Assembly: GCA_002841945.1 (NCBI GenBank)
Contig: PHBI01000020.1
Location: 1 to 51,914, forward strand
Origin: Deltaproteobacteria bacterium HGW-Deltaproteobacteria-14
GTDB taxonomy: Bacteria; Myxococcota_A; UBA9042; PHBI01
Direction of reading: 5' to 3'
DNA length: 51,914 bases
The translations under genes and the position numbers were made by a program. Each line of letters opens with the position of its first letter. The stretch's first letter is position 1. The notes below the pieces were generated by a model. It searched no databases. It saw only the letters and a program-made list of their open reading frames with translations, and had not been told where the DNA came from. Below, in pieces: positions 6,125 to 16,500 of this stretch.

Positions 6125-8569
6125 CTACGGCGCGAAGCTGGCGGTGTAGCGCGCGACGCCCTTGGTGACGCGGATGCGGTCGAGGTAGCCGTACAGGTCC
6201 CAGGTCGGGTTGGCCGGCAGGCCGCCGATCGTCAGCGTGCTCGTGGCGCTGCCCGTGGCGGCCGTCTCGGTGGCGCTGCCGACGCTGGCGCCGTCGACGA
6301 AGGCCGTCATGGTCGTCCCGGAGCGCACCAGCGCGTAGTGGTGCCAGAGGCCGTCGCTGAAGTCGCCGACCGCGCCGTCGACGATCCGCGGGGAGCCGGT
6401 GCCGTTCCAGTAGAACCACAGCCCGTGGCCGCCGTCGTCGGTGTCCTCGTAGTCGAAGAGGAGGTTGCCCGGGGTCGCCGAGCCGCCGAAGCTGAGCGCG
6501 TACTGGCGGCGGGTGGGCGCGTCGAGGCGCATCCAGTACTCGACGGTGAAGTCGCCGGTGCCGAAGTCGAAGTCGGCGCTCGCGGGCACCGTCAGCGCGT
6601 CACCCGCGCCGTCGAAGGCGATGGACGAGCTGTCGACCGCGCGGGTGGCGGTCGTGTGGTGGGTGTCGCCGACGACGGTGATGGCGTGGGCCGAGGGAGA
6701 GCGGTCGACGAAGGTCGCGCTGCCGTCGGCGGCGTCGGACCGCAGGTCGAACACGACCGAGGCGGCGTACGGGTCGACGGCGGCCGGGGCGGCGCGCACC
6801 CAGAGCTCGGCGACGTGGGGGCTGCTCGGATATACGTACTGGGTGTCGCCGCCCGGGAGGTTGTCCCAGTAGGCGGTGCCGAAGAAGTTGTTCCAGCAGT
6901 TGCCGCCCGGGTCGTTGTCGCGCCCGGTCGAGACGGCACCGCACGACGCGTCGCCGTAGGCTTGGAGGTAGTTGAGCCGGTGGCTCGAGTCCAAGTCGGC
7001 CATCACCGTCGCGCCGCCCGCGAGGGTCACGAGCGGCTCGTCCCAGGTGTAGCTCGGGGTCGTGTTGATGGTCGTCGGCGAGAGGTTGAGGCCGAAGCTC
7101 TGGTGGGAGATGAAGGCGTTGTCGCCGCCGACGTCGGCGCGCCGGTAGAGGTAGTGGCCGGTGAAGGTCTGCCACGGGCCGATGTAGTCGGCGGTGCCGG
7201 TCGGGACGCCGGCGCTGTTCTCGGTCGGCAGGAGGAGCAGGCCCTTGGCGACGCCGGTCGTGTCCCAGTCGTCGCGCAGGATGAGGGTCCAGCCGCCGCC
7301 GTCGGTGGTCATGTCGCAGGCGACGTCGAGCGCGGCTCGGGGGCCGTCGCCGTCGGGGTCGACGCGGTAGATCCCGTCGCCGCCGCTGGCCGTGGTGTAG
7401 GTGTACGGGGCGGTGGGGTGGCGGTAGGCGTCGCAGGAGGTGGCGAAGGCGCCGTTGGACCAGCGGCCCGGGTCCGCGGCGCTGCGCGCGCCGACGAGGG
7501 TGTACTGCGAGGGCAGGGCGGTGGCGCCGTTGTAGCTGTTGGCGAAGGGCTCCGGGTCGTCGGGGTCGGCGTAGCTGACGGCGACCCCGTTGCCCCCGTT
7601 GACCGGGTGCTGGGTGCAGGTCAGCGCCGCGCCCGTGGTCGTCAGCGGGACCGACCAGGTGACGAAGGGGTAGGTCGAGCCGGGGGCGGTGGTGTTGTTG
7701 GTGAGGGCGCCCGATGACGCGGTGCCCTGGGTCGACAGCGCGCAGCCCGCGGCGGCGGCGGTGCCGAGCTCGACGCCCAGCGCCAGGTTCCAGTAGATCT
7801 TGCCCACGCCGCCGAGGTCCTCGCGGCCGCGGTAGACGGCCGCGCCGAAGAGGACGGCGGCGGTCTGGGTGATGCCCGCCCCGGGGGCGAGGTTGCCCGG
7901 GCCGGCGGTGGGGTCGACGACCGCGCCGCCGTTGGTGCAGCTGACGGTGACGGGGTCGAGGTAGAGGACGGTGTCGTCGGCGGCGGTGTCGGCGGTGCAG
8001 GCGAAGCCGAGCACGACGGTCGGTCGGCGCGCGCCGGTGTCGTCGGCCAGGAGCGCGATGGGCCCGCCGCCCGGCTGCTGGCAGTCGAGCTTGGCCGAGC
8101 AGAAGAGGTCGTCGAAGGTGACGGCGACGTCGAAGAAGCCCTGGGTGGCGGCGCGGGCGAGGGTCACGTCGAAGGCGACGGCGACGTCGGCGTTGGGGAG
8201 GCAGTTGAAGCTGCGGGTGAGCGCGCCGGGGTCGCTGTAGGTGTCGGCGTCGACGAGCGCGTCGCCGGCCGCGCCGCCATAGAGGGCGAGCAGCTCCAGG
8301 GTGACGGCGTTGGCGCCGGCGTCAGCGTCGCACGGCCCGACGTAGGACAGCGACCCGGCCCCGTCGCCGAACGCGCGGGAGCTGAGGTCGCGGGTCCAGA
8401 CCGTCTGTGTGCCGGCGGTGACGGTCAGGCGCCAGGTGGCGTTGGTGACGCCCGGTAGCTCCAGCGGCGCGACCGCGATCGCCACCGTCGCGGCGGGCGG
8501 GGCGACCGGCGCGGCGCAGGACGCGAGTACTGCGGCGCACACGAGTGCAAACCGTGATGCGGGTGCCAT
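6125..8569 (-). CDS. large lipoprotein with fibrinogen-like and laminin-G-like domains
   Basis: This 814-residue exported protein starts with MAPASRFALVCAAVLASC, a lipoprotein signal with Cys18 as likely lipidation site. Residues about 25-370 form a domain shared with the divergent neighbour at 8924-11188, including a SYVGxCDA segment, a [21 protein letters not shown] segment and a ...YWNxALG element. Residues about 370-590 resemble the start of a fibrinogen C-terminal domain (DGIYRVDPDGDG... CDMTTDGGGWTLI). Residues about 600-814 resemble a LamG/concanavalin-like fold (IAFDGAGDALTVP, FTVEYWMRL, WHHYALVRSG, FVDGASVGS). These folds bind glycans or proteins in other systems. I infer a cell-surface adhesive or recognition role. 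No protease or glycosidase motif is seen. Confidence 0.8.
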   Translation of the reverse strand: MAPASRFALVCAAVLASCAAPVAPPAATVAIAVAPLELPGVTNATWRLTVTAGTQTVWTRDLSSRAFGDGAGSLSYVGPCDADAGANAVTLELLALYGGAAGDALVDADTYSDPGALTRSFNCLPNADVAVAFDVTLARAATQGFFDVAVTFDDLFCSAKLDCQQPGGGPIALLADDTGARRPTVVLGFACTADTAADDTVLYLDPVTVSCTNGGAVVDPTAGPGNLAPGAGITQTAAVLFGAAVYRGREDLGGVGKIYWNLALGVELGTAAAAGCALSTQGTASSGALTNNTTAPGSTYPFVTWSVPLTTTGAALTCTQHPVNGGNGVAVSYADPDDPEPFANSYNGATALPSQYTLVGARSAADPGRWSNGAFATSCDAYRHPTAPYTYTTASGGDGIYRVDPDGDGPRAALDVACDMTTDGGGWTLILRDDWDTTGVAKGLLLLPTENSAGVPTGTADYIGPWQTFTGHYLYRRADVGGDNAFISHQSFGLNLSPTTINTTPSYTWDEPLVTLAGGATVMADLDSSHRLNYLQAYGDASCGAVSTGRDNDPGGNCWNNFFGTAYWDNLPGGDTQYVYPSSPHVAELWVRAAPAAVDPYAASVVFDLRSDAADGSATFVDRSPSAHAITVVGDTHHTTATRAVDSSSIAFDGAGDALTVPASADFDFGTGDFTVEYWMRLDAPTRRQYALSFGGSATPGNLLFDYEDTDDGGHGLWFYWNGTGSPRIVDGAVGDFSDGLWHHYALVRSGTTMTAFVDGASVGSATETAATGSATSTLTIGGLPANPTWDLYGYLDRIRVTKGVARYTASFAP

Positions 8570-8923
8570 GGGGTTGGGACCTGAGGGTGAAGGTAGGCTT
8601 GCGCGCGGCTGCGCTGCACCATCATGGCCGCTGCGACCATCGCTCGCAAGATCGAATCCGGGGAGCCACGCGGACCGCGCGGTCCCGCGAAAGAACGCCG
8701 TGGCGCCCGAGCGATCGGCCGCCCCCGACCCGTTGGCGGCCCATCGAGGGCGGCGGCGCTACGAGCGGGCTCAAGACAGGGCCGGCGCGACAGCTGACGG
8801 GCCTCCGCTTGCGCTGCGGCATTCTCTCGCGGTTTACGCACGTGCGCCAGGTTGTGACCTGTTTAAGAGTAATGGTTTATGTCTTCTGGAAGCTTCGTGC
8901 GGCGATGCGGTATGGTTGGCTTC
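8570..8923. other. divergent promoter region of the paired lipoproteins
   Basis: This 354-base gap lies between the divergent paralogous lipoprotein genes and should hold both promoters. A possible plus-strand promoter is TTGTGA at 8852-8857 with a 17-base spacer to GTTTAT at 8875-8880, in a locally AT-rich stretch; the -10 match is poor. I see no credible gene. Confidence 0.4.
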
Positions 8924-11188
8924 ATGCAACTCCGCGCACTCTCCCAGCTCGGCACCGCGCTCGCCCTCCTCGGGGCGGTCGGGGGCTGCGTCGACGGCGC
9001 GGCCGCCCCGACCGGTCGCCTCTCGCTCGCGGTGCAGCCCCTCTCGCTCGCCGGCGTGAGCAACGTGACCTACACGCTGACCGTCAAGAACGGGCCGGGT
9101 GAGGTCGTCTGGACCCGCACCCTGGACGCCAATCGCTACGGCGACGGCGTCGGCGCCATCAGCTACGTCGGGACCTGCGACGCCAGCGCCAACCCGAACC
9201 GCGTGGAGCTGGTCGTAGACGCGCTCGAGGCCGGCGGCGTCGCGCAGGTCGAGGGCGTCGACTGGATGAACCCGGCGCCGGCCGGGGACCCGCTGGTGCG
9301 CTCGGCCACCTGCGTCGCGGACGCCGACACCGCGGTCAGCTTCGAGCTCGCCCTCGCTCGCGCCGCCCAGCAGGGCTTCTTCGACGTCGCGATCAGCTTC
9401 AGCGACGTCTTCTGCTCGGCCAAGCTCGACTGCAAGCGCGACGTCGGCGGCCAGCTCGAGGACCTCGCGCTCCTCGCCAACCCGCTGACCGGCGAGCGCG
9501 ATCTCACCGCCGTGCTGGGCTTCGCATGCACCGCTGGCCCCGGCCAGGACACGGTCCTGCACCTGCACGCCGTCGCGATCGACTGCCTCAGCGGCCAGCA
9601 CGCGCTCGTCGATCCCGGCGCCGGCCCCGGCAACCTCGACCCACCCTTCGTCGCCCCCGGTCCCGGCCTCCCCAACACCACCGAGCTGCTCTTTCAGGCG
9701 GCCGTCTTCCGCGGCAGCGAGCTGCTCGGCGAGAACCACAAGGCCTACTGGAACGTCGCCCTCGGGCTCAACCGCGACGCGCTGGCCCTGGCGGCCTCCT
9801 GCACCCTCACCTCGCGCGGCACGGTGTCCGATGGGGCGCTGCCCGGCGGCGTCACCCCGGCCGAGACGCGCTGGCCCTACGTCGCGTGGGAGGTCCCGCT
9901 GGTCGACGCGACCTCGGCGTTGGTCTGCGGGCAGCACGCCGTCGGCGGCGGCGACGGCGTCGCGGTCGCCTACACGCCGACCTCCGGCGAGGCCTTCGCG
10001 GCCTCCTTCGCCAGCGCGCCGTCGCTCGTGACCAGCCACGTCACCGACTGCGTCGTGAGCAACTGCGCCAGCGGCGGCGAATGCCGGGTCCTCGACGGGA
10101 GCCCTGCCGCCTGCGCGGGCTGTGACGCCGGGTGGTACGCCCCCCTGTGCACGGCCCCGTGCCCGCAGGGGGACTGCGTCGGCACGGTCACCTGCGACCG
10201 GAGCGGCGGCGTCGCGAGCAGCTGCTCGGCCTGCGCCCCCGGGTTCTACGGCACGGCCTGCACGGGGACGTGCCCCCAGGGGAGCTGCGTCGGCACCGTC
10301 ACCTGCGATCAGACCAGCGGCGCCGCGACGGCCTGCTCCGCCTGCGTCGCGGGGAGCTATGGGACCGCGTGCGAGAACGCGTGCCCCCAAGGGGGCTGCG
10401 TCGGCACGGTCACCTGCGACCAGACCAGCGGCGCCGCGACGGCCTGCTCCGCCTGCGTCGCGGGGAGCTACGGGGCCGCGTGCGAGAACGCGTGCCCCCA
10501 GGGGAACTGCGTCGGGACCGTCACCTGCGACAAGACGAGCGGCAGCGCGACGAGCTGCACCGCCTGCGCGTCCGGCTGGAGCGGGCCGACCTGCGCCACG
10601 GCCGCGACGGCCGTCGGTTGCCTGGCGTTGCGGCAGGCGGGGCAGACGGTCAGCGGGGTGTACACCATCGACCCCGACGGCGCCGGCGGAGCGGCGGCCT
10701 TCGACGTGTACTGCGACATGACGACCAACGGCGGCGGCTGGACCCGCGTCATGCAGGCCCAGAGCTCAACGGCCATCACCAGCACCGCGGCGGTCTCGCC
10801 GAGCTCGCTGCCGACCGGCTCGGCCTCGTCCTACGCCAAGCTCTCGGACGCGCAGATCCGCGCCCTCGCGCTCGCCGGGCAGGGCGAGTTCCAGGTCGCC
10901 CGGACGACCACGACCACGCGCTACATCATGCGGGCGTCGACGACCGAGTGGAACGCCTACTCCTCGGTCGGCTGGACCAACGTCCAGGTCGACGCCAAGA
11001 ACAGCGCCGGAAACTGGCAGAACAACGTCTGCAACGGGCACTACAACAACCGCGGCTTCTCGACCTACAGCGACGCCTCCGGCAGCCCGTGCACCGTCGT
11101 GTTCGTCGCCCCTACGGCTTACACGACCCAGTACCACTCGACGTACGGCACATCGATGGGGTACGCGTTCTTCGTCTACATCCGCTGA
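8924..11188 (+). CDS. lipoprotein with EGF-like repeats and fibrinogen-like C-terminus
   Basis: This 754-residue protein starts most sensibly at the ATG at 8924, giving [22 protein letters not shown] with a VGGC lipobox; in-frame ATGs at 8879 and 8912 would lengthen the signal. Residues about 25-370 match the shared domain of the divergent gene at 6125-8569 (for example [26 protein letters not shown] segments). Residues about 390-570 contain Cys-rich EGF/laminin-type units, four of them an exact 37-residue tandem array of the pattern [20 protein letters not shown]...CPQG. Residues about 570-754 resemble a fibrinogen-like domain ([27 protein letters not shown]). I infer a surface recognition or adhesion protein. 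The paralogous N-terminal domains with swapped C-terminal domains suggest domain shuffling. Confidence 0.8.
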   Translation: MQLRALSQLGTALALLGAVGGCVDGAAAPTGRLSLAVQPLSLAGVSNVTYTLTVKNGPGEVVWTRTLDANRYGDGVGAISYVGTCDASANPNRVELVVDALEAGGVAQVEGVDWMNPAPAGDPLVRSATCVADADTAVSFELALARAAQQGFFDVAISFSDVFCSAKLDCKRDVGGQLEDLALLANPLTGERDLTAVLGFACTAGPGQDTVLHLHAVAIDCLSGQHALVDPGAGPGNLDPPFVAPGPGLPNTTELLFQAAVFRGSELLGENHKAYWNVALGLNRDALALAASCTLTSRGTVSDGALPGGVTPAETRWPYVAWEVPLVDATSALVCGQHAVGGGDGVAVAYTPTSGEAFAASFASAPSLVTSHVTDCVVSNCASGGECRVLDGSPAACAGCDAGWYAPLCTAPCPQGDCVGTVTCDRSGGVASSCSACAPGFYGTACTGTCPQGSCVGTVTCDQTSGAATACSACVAGSYGTACENACPQGGCVGTVTCDQTSGAATACSACVAGSYGAACENACPQGNCVGTVTCDKTSGSATSCTACASGWSGPTCATAATAVGCLALRQAGQTVSGVYTIDPDGAGGAAAFDVYCDMTTNGGGWTRVMQAQSSTAITSTAAVSPSSLPTGSASSYAKLSDAQIRALALAGQGEFQVARTTTTTRYIMRASTTEWNAYSSVGWTNVQVDAKNSAGNWQNNVCNGHYNNRGFSTYSDASGSPCTVVFVAPTAYTTQYHSTYGTSMGYAFFVYIR
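10174..10617 (+). repeat. 111-base tandem repeat, four copies, encoding EGF-like units
   Basis: Copies start at 10174, 10285, 10396 and 10507, an exact 111-base (37-codon) period. Copies two and three differ at only about seven positions, so that duplication is recent; the outer copies are more diverged. The copy number could vary between strains. Confidence 0.8.
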
Positions 11189-11434
11189 TGCGGAGGGGCG
11201 CGTGGGCCGCCGCGGGGCCTGGTCATTCGGCGCCCGTTCGCTGATCTGGGGCGCGGCGCAATGGTGCGGACCTCGACAGCGCCGCTCGGCCGCGGGCGGA
11301 CCCAGCTCGCGCTCGCCTGCGTGGTGGCGCTCGCCGTGGGCCGCACCCCGCGAAGGAAGCCCCGAAGAGGCCGCCTGCGTCGTGGGCGGTCGCGAGCGCG
11401 AGCGCTCCTGCGGCGACGGCGCCTCGGCTGCCCA

Positions 11435-12091
11435 TCACACCCCGAGGTCGCGCCGCAGCTGCCGGGCCGCCTGGCGTGAGACCGCGACCGCCCCGCCGCC
11501 GACGAGCTGCGCGAGGTAGCCGCCGCTCTCCTGGGGCTCGAGCAGCGTCACCTTGTCGAGGTTGACGATGGCCTGCCGCGACACCCGCAAGAACCGCCCC
11601 GGGGCGCGCTGCTCGAGCGCGTCCTCGAGGCCGGTCAGCGACCAGTCCGAGAGCCAGGAGAGCGCCTCGGCGTACAGGGTCACGAGCTCGTCCTCGAGCA
11701 CCGCGTGGGTGAGCTCCGCGACGTCGAGCAGCACCACCCCCTGGCGGGTCTTCACCGGCAGGCGCCGACCGACCGCGATCCCCTCCCCGGCCGCGGGGCG
11801 CGTCGCCGCCAGCCGCGTCCGCGCCCGCTCGAGCGCGGCCTTGAGGCGCCCGGCCTCGACGGGCTTGAGCACGTAGTCGACGGCGTCCACGTCGAAGGCC
11901 GACACGGCGAACTGCGGGTGCGCCGTGACGAAGATCACCGCCGCCGCGCCTTCGAGCAGGCTCGCCACCTCGATCCCCCCGAGGTCCGGCATCGGCACGT
12001 CGAGCAGCACCACGTCCGGCGCCTCGGCCCGCACGGCGGTCAAGAGGCGCTGCCCCGAGTCGAAGACCCCGGCGACCTCGACGTCCGCCAT
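11435..12091 (-). CDS. LytTR-family response regulator lacking the start of its receiver domain
   Basis: The 218-residue frame has a receiver with the phosphoryl site Asp31 (VVLLDVPMPD) and conserved Lys76 (DYVLKP), then a LytTR DNA-binding domain from about residue 105 (FLRVSRQAIVNLDKV). Such regulators normally begin about 25-30 residues earlier with the acidic pair in VDDE; that part is missing. Homologous-looking codons continue upstream of the ATG (PQRLERLLTA), but a TAG at 12131-12133 closes the frame and no VDDE sequence follows. There is no neighbouring LytS-type kinase. The gene therefore looks truncated, probably unable to accept phosphate normally. A true start further upstream is ruled out by the in-frame stop unless there is a sequencing error. 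Confidence 0.65.
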   Translation of the reverse strand: MADVEVAGVFDSGQRLLTAVRAEAPDVVLLDVPMPDLGGIEVASLLEGAAAVIFVTAHPQFAVSAFDVDAVDYVLKPVEAGRLKAALERARTRLAATRPAAGEGIAVGRRLPVKTRQGVVLLDVAELTHAVLEDELVTLYAEALSWLSDWSLTGLEDALEQRAPGRFLRVSRQAIVNLDKVTLLEPQESGGYLAQLVGGGAVAVSRQAARQLRRDLGV

Positions 12092-12095
12092 CGCC

Positions 12096-12488
12096 GTGAG
12101 CAGGCGCTCGAGCCGCTGCGGGGCCCTCGGCTACGGCCTCGAGTGGGTCCTGCGCGGGCCGCTCGAGACCCTGACGTGGCCGCTGATGGCCATGCTCCTG
12201 GCGGGCGTCGGCGGCCTCTGGGGAGCCTTCGTGGGCCTCGCAGGGGGCCTCGCTGCGGACCTCGGACGCGTCGGCGACTTCGGCGCGAGCGACCTCGGCC
12301 GGGGCATCGGCACGGTCACCATCTACTTCATCGCCTGCGCCGCCGTCGCCGCCGCCGCCCAGCTCGCGTGGTTCGGGCCGGCGTACGCGCACCTGCGCCG
12401 CCGCGGCGGGCCCACCTGGCCCCTCGTCGTCGCGGCGGCCGGGACCCCCGTCCTCGGCTGGGCGGCGCTCATGCTCTCGCTGAGCTGA
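12096..12488 (+). CDS. small membrane protein, unclear 5' end
   Basis: From a GTG at 12096 the frame encodes 130 residues with three or four hydrophobic segments (about 25-50, 70-90 and 108-128) and a basic N-terminus (MSRRSSRC). I do not recognise a family. The start overlaps the region where the oppositely oriented LytTR gene loses homology, and there is no ribosome-binding site before the GTG; the first strongly protein-like segment begins at about GALGYGLEW (12115 on). The gene may be a 3' fragment joined at a rearrangement breakpoint rather than intact. A longer in-frame extension to 11925 is antisense to the LytTR domain and has low-complexity composition, so I reject it. Confidence 0.5.
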   Translation: MSRRSSRCGALGYGLEWVLRGPLETLTWPLMAMLLAGVGGLWGAFVGLAGGLAADLGRVGDFGASDLGRGIGTVTIYFIACAAVAAAAQLAWFGPAYAHLRRRGGPTWPLVVAAAGTPVLGWAALMLSLS

Positions 12489-12545
12489 ACCCGGCGGCCG
12501 GTGCGGCGGCGGACCGCCGCCGCCGCATCGCGAGCGCGAAGCCCG

Positions 12546-13367
12546 TCAGCGCGGGCGCCGGTCGAGGTCGAACCAGACGCCGGGCTCGGGCACCGTCACC
12601 GGGATGTCCGGGTGCTCGGCGCGCATCCGCTCGACGAAGGCGGCGACCGGGTAGGGCTCCGAGAAGGCCGGGAAGAAGTCGTCGAAGTGATGGAGCACGA
12701 CGGCGCGCGGGCGCAGCCTGTGGAGCGCGGCGAGGTAGTAGTCGATGACGTCGCTGCGGCCCGCGAAGGGGAGCAAGAAGACCGTGGGCTCGAGGGCCGC
12801 GAGGGCGCCCCAGTCGCCGCCCCCCGACCCGGAGTGGAGGATGCGCTCGCCGCCGACCGCGATGAGGAAGTCGCTGTTGGAGCCCATCGGGTAGCGGCGC
12901 ACGAGGCGCAGCAGGCGCAGCAGCGCCCCGCCGCGCACGACCCGCGCGACGGTGCGGCCGACCATGCGCGCGTCGAAGCGGATGTGCCGCGACTCGATGA
13001 CGCGCACGACGCCGTCACTCCAAGGCACCTCGGGGGTGTCCTCGGACGCGGCGAGGCGCTCCTCGGGGACGCCGGCCCGGCGCAGGTTGGCCAGGCACGC
13101 GCGCGGGGCGACGACGTCGGCGCCCGCGGCGAGGGCGACGGTGGCGGCGTCCTGGGCGTGGTCGAAGTGGCCGTGGGTGATGAGCACGAGCGAGGCGCCG
13201 CCGAGGTCTTCGATCGAGAAGTGGAGGTCGGGCACGGCGCCAGGGGGGCGCGACAGGTAGGGGTCGAGGGCCAGCTCGTGACCGCGGTGGCGCAGCTGGA
13301 AGCCGGCCGTCCCGAGCCAGCGGAGGGCGATCGCGTCAGGGTCGCGTTCGAGCGGGGGCGTGCTCAC
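12546..13367 (-). CDS. metallo-beta-lactamase-fold hydrolase (UlaG-like)
   Basis: This is a 273-residue predicted cytoplasmic metal-dependent hydrolase. The N-terminus (ALRWLGTAGFQLRHRG) and the metal-binding motif H65xH67xD69H70 in THGHFDHAQD place it in the metallo-beta-lactamase superfamily, close to the UlaG-like group that begins with a W-L-G-x-A-G-x strand. Later His and Asp residues (ESRHIRFD, LHHFDD) probably complete the two-metal site. It starts with GTG at 13367. The substrate cannot be read from sequence; relatives include lactonases and phosphodiesterases. It lies alone between the membrane-protein gene and the giant kinase. Confidence 0.8.
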   Translation of the reverse strand: MSTPPLERDPDAIALRWLGTAGFQLRHRGHELALDPYLSRPPGAVPDLHFSIEDLGGASLVLITHGHFDHAQDAATVALAAGADVVAPRACLANLRRAGVPEERLAASEDTPEVPWSDGVVRVIESRHIRFDARMVGRTVARVVRGGALLRLLRLVRRYPMGSNSDFLIAVGGERILHSGSGGGDWGALAALEPTVFLLPFAGRSDVIDYYLAALHRLRPRAVVLHHFDDFFPAFSEPYPVAAFVERMRAEHPDIPVTVPEPGVWFDLDRRPR

Positions 13368-13538
13368 CCCGCGATCAAGCCCGACCCGCGCCGCCGTGTA
13401 AAGCCGACCGGCCCCACCTCCGCGTCACCGCTCACCCCGGGCGCGCTGACCCGCTTGGCGTCGAGCCGACTCCAGCGCGTTCGAGAGCGCCCGCGTCAGC
13501 CGCCGCGATCGCCGCGGGTCGCCACCGCCGCCCGCGCG

Positions 13539-16500
13539 TTAGGCGCCCGTCGCCCCGCCCCCGCTCGGCATGTCCCTGCCCGGGAGGGTGAACCAGAATA
13601 CCGATCCCCCGCCCACGTTGTCTTCGATTCCGATCTCGCAGCCGTGCTTTTGCACGATGGTCTTCGCGAGCGCGAGCCCGATGCCGCTCCCCCCGCGGAG
13701 CGCGCGGCCGACCGTGCCACGGGCGTTCCAGTCGAAGATGCTGCGCTTCTCGTCTTCCGAGACGCCCGGGCCATCGTCGAGGATCCGCACCATGATCCGA
13801 GGCTCCGCGCCCTCGCGCAGCGGCGTCCACCCGACCTCGCCCTCGTCGTCTGAGTCCCAGCTCTCGGTGTCGGGCTCGAGGGGACGCGCGACCACCTGGA
13901 TGTGGCCGCCCTTCGGCGTGTAGTTCACGGCGTTGCCGACGAGGTTCGACAGCACGTGGGCGACGGCGTCGACCGAGCCTATCGCGATGGGCAGCTTCGG
14001 CGCGATCACGAGCTCCAGCAGCTGCTGCTTGCTGGCCGCGACGGGGCGCAGCGAGTAGACGACCTTCGAGAGGATGTCGCTGAGCGAGAACTCCGACAGC
14101 TGGAGTCGCGTCGTGTCGCTCAGGATCTGCGCCAGGTGGTGGCTCTCGCCGCTCGCCCGACTCACGCGCTCGACGCGGTCGTGCCCGGCGCGGACCATCG
14201 CCGCGAGCTCTGGGTCGAGCTCCGGGACGTCGCGCAGGATGAGCCCGAGGAGTCCCTGGACCGCGCTCAGCGGCGAGCGGATCTCGTGGAGCATGGTGGA
14301 GAGCAGCAGCTGCTTCTTCTGCTCGGCCTCGAACTGACGCGCGTTCAGGATGGCGCCCGCGGCGAGCGCGGCGAGCGCCTCGAGGACGGCGAGCGGCTCG
14401 TCGCCCGCTCGCGCACGCTGCTCGCGGCTGTCGACATACAGGATCCCGAGCTTCTGGGAGCCCGCCACGAGGGGCACGCACAGGATGCTTCGGAGGTGGA
14501 GCGTGCGGATGCTGAGCTGGGAGCTGAGATCCTCGTCGTCATCGACGTCGACGACGGCGACGGACACGGAGTCGCGGAAGACACGTTCGGCGACGGTGCT
14601 GCTGACGCGGAAGGCGTCGACGTCGAGGGGCACGCCGCCGTCGCCGACGCGCTCGCGCGCCGCGTGGACCAGCGGCTGGCCGGACGGTGAGAAGAGCAGG
14701 AGCATCCCTCGCTCGGCGCAGGTGACGGCCATGGCGCTGTCGGTGATCGCGTCGAGGAGGTGGTCGAGGTCGAGGATGCGGCTGAAGGAGGCCGCCAGCC
14801 TGAGCGCGGTCAGGGAGCTCTGGTCGAGCCCGCGGCTCTTCAAGGAGCGTGAGGCCAGCGTCTCGGTCTCTTGCGCCGCGGCGGCGAGGGACGCCGCCCC
14901 GAGGTCGGTGGCATCGCGGCGCACCTTCTGACACTCGCGGACGGTGCCCTCCGGGTCAGACTCCGCGTGGAATCGGGCCAGCTCGAGCTGGGTCCAGAGG
15001 CCGCCGATGCGCTCGCCCGTCTGCGTCATGAGCCGTCGCGCCTCGTACAGGTGCATCTTGGCGTCGGTCTGCAGCCCGAGCTCGAAGCAGGCCCGTCCCA
15101 TGAGGAGCCTGAGCTGGCCTTCCTCCTGGGCGTTCTGCGTGTCGCGGGCGTCGTCGAGGAGTCGCTGCCCCTCCACGATCACGCCGTCGCTCACTCCACG
15201 GCGGATCGCGACGTCTAGCAGCCGTCGGCGCCCCTCGAGCGCCTCGTCCCGCGCGCCCATCGACCGCGACAGGGCGACCGCCTCCTCGAGGCGCGCCTGA
15301 CCCTCGTCGAGGCGGCCGGCGCCGGTGAGCGCCTCGCCGAAGTTCCCGAGCAGCATCGCCTCCGAGCGCTTGAGGCCGGCGTCGCGCGCCACCTCCAGCG
15401 CCCGCTCGAAGATGCGGATCGCGCGCTCGTACTCGCCGCGATCCTTGTACAGGAATCCGAGGTTGTTCTGGGCGAGCACGAGCTCGGCCCGGTCGCCCGC
15501 CGGGATGCAGGCATCGCGATAGGCCCGCCAGAGCTCGAGCGCCTCGTCCCAGCGCCCCTCGAGGTAGCGGACCACGCCGAGGCTGTTGCAGCACTTCGCG
15601 AGCTGAATCGACCGCCCGAGCGCGCGGTTCAGGGTGATCGCTTGGTCGTATGCCGCCGCGGCGCGCTGGAACTCGCCGGCCACCCGGTGCGCCGTCCCGA
15701 GGCCCATCAGGCAGTCGGCGACGGCGTCGTCGCGCCGGTGGGCGCGAGCCTCGGCGATCGCGCCTTCGAAGGCCGTGACCGCGGCCGCGGCGTCGCCGCG
15801 ATGCCAACGGATGGTCCCCTCGAGGCGCCGCAGCTGCGCCACCGCGCCGCCCGTGGCCGGGCCGGCCACGAGCCCAGCCTGCGCGTGGGTCATCGCGTCG
15901 TCGTAGCGAGCCAGCATCATGAGGGTCCAGCCGAGGGCGAACCGGGCCTCCTGCGTCTCGGGCCCGCGATCGGCGCCGGCGAGCTCCAACGCCCGCTCGA
16001 GAAAGGGGATCGCCTCCTCGTAGCGGCTCTCGAGGGTGAAAACCCAGCCGAGCTTGCGCATGGGGGTGCCGCGCCGCTCCGGCTCCGCCGCGAGGGCCTC
16101 CCGGAACTGCGCGCGCGCCAGCTCGTGGTCGCCGAGGTCGAGCGCGAGGTCGCCGGCGCGCTCGAGGAGCGCGCCGCGGAGCGTGGGCTGGAGGTCATGG
16201 TCGAGGGCCCAGCGACAGCAGGCGAACGCGCGCCCGGGCCGCCCGGCGCGGACCCAGTCGCCCGCCGCCCGCACGGCGAGGGTCCCGGCCGCTTCGCGAT
16301 CCCCGGCGAGGCGCAGCAAGTTCGCGGCGTCGAGGGCCCCGTCGGGGCGGTGTCTCAGGACGGCCGTCGCCGCATGTCGCAGGGCGAACGCCGGCAAGCG
16401 GCCGGTCACCCGGGCTCGGAGCGCCTCCCGGAGCCCTCGGGCCGCGAAGCGCAGACGCGCGCCGGCCACGCCGACGTCGATGAGCACGCCGTCGCGCCGG

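Noticed and set aside
11925..12095. Upstream extension of the small membrane protein to an ATG at 11925
   Set aside because: This part is antisense to the LytTR receiver and encodes a low-complexity Ser/Thr/Arg stretch unlike a membrane protein N-terminus.
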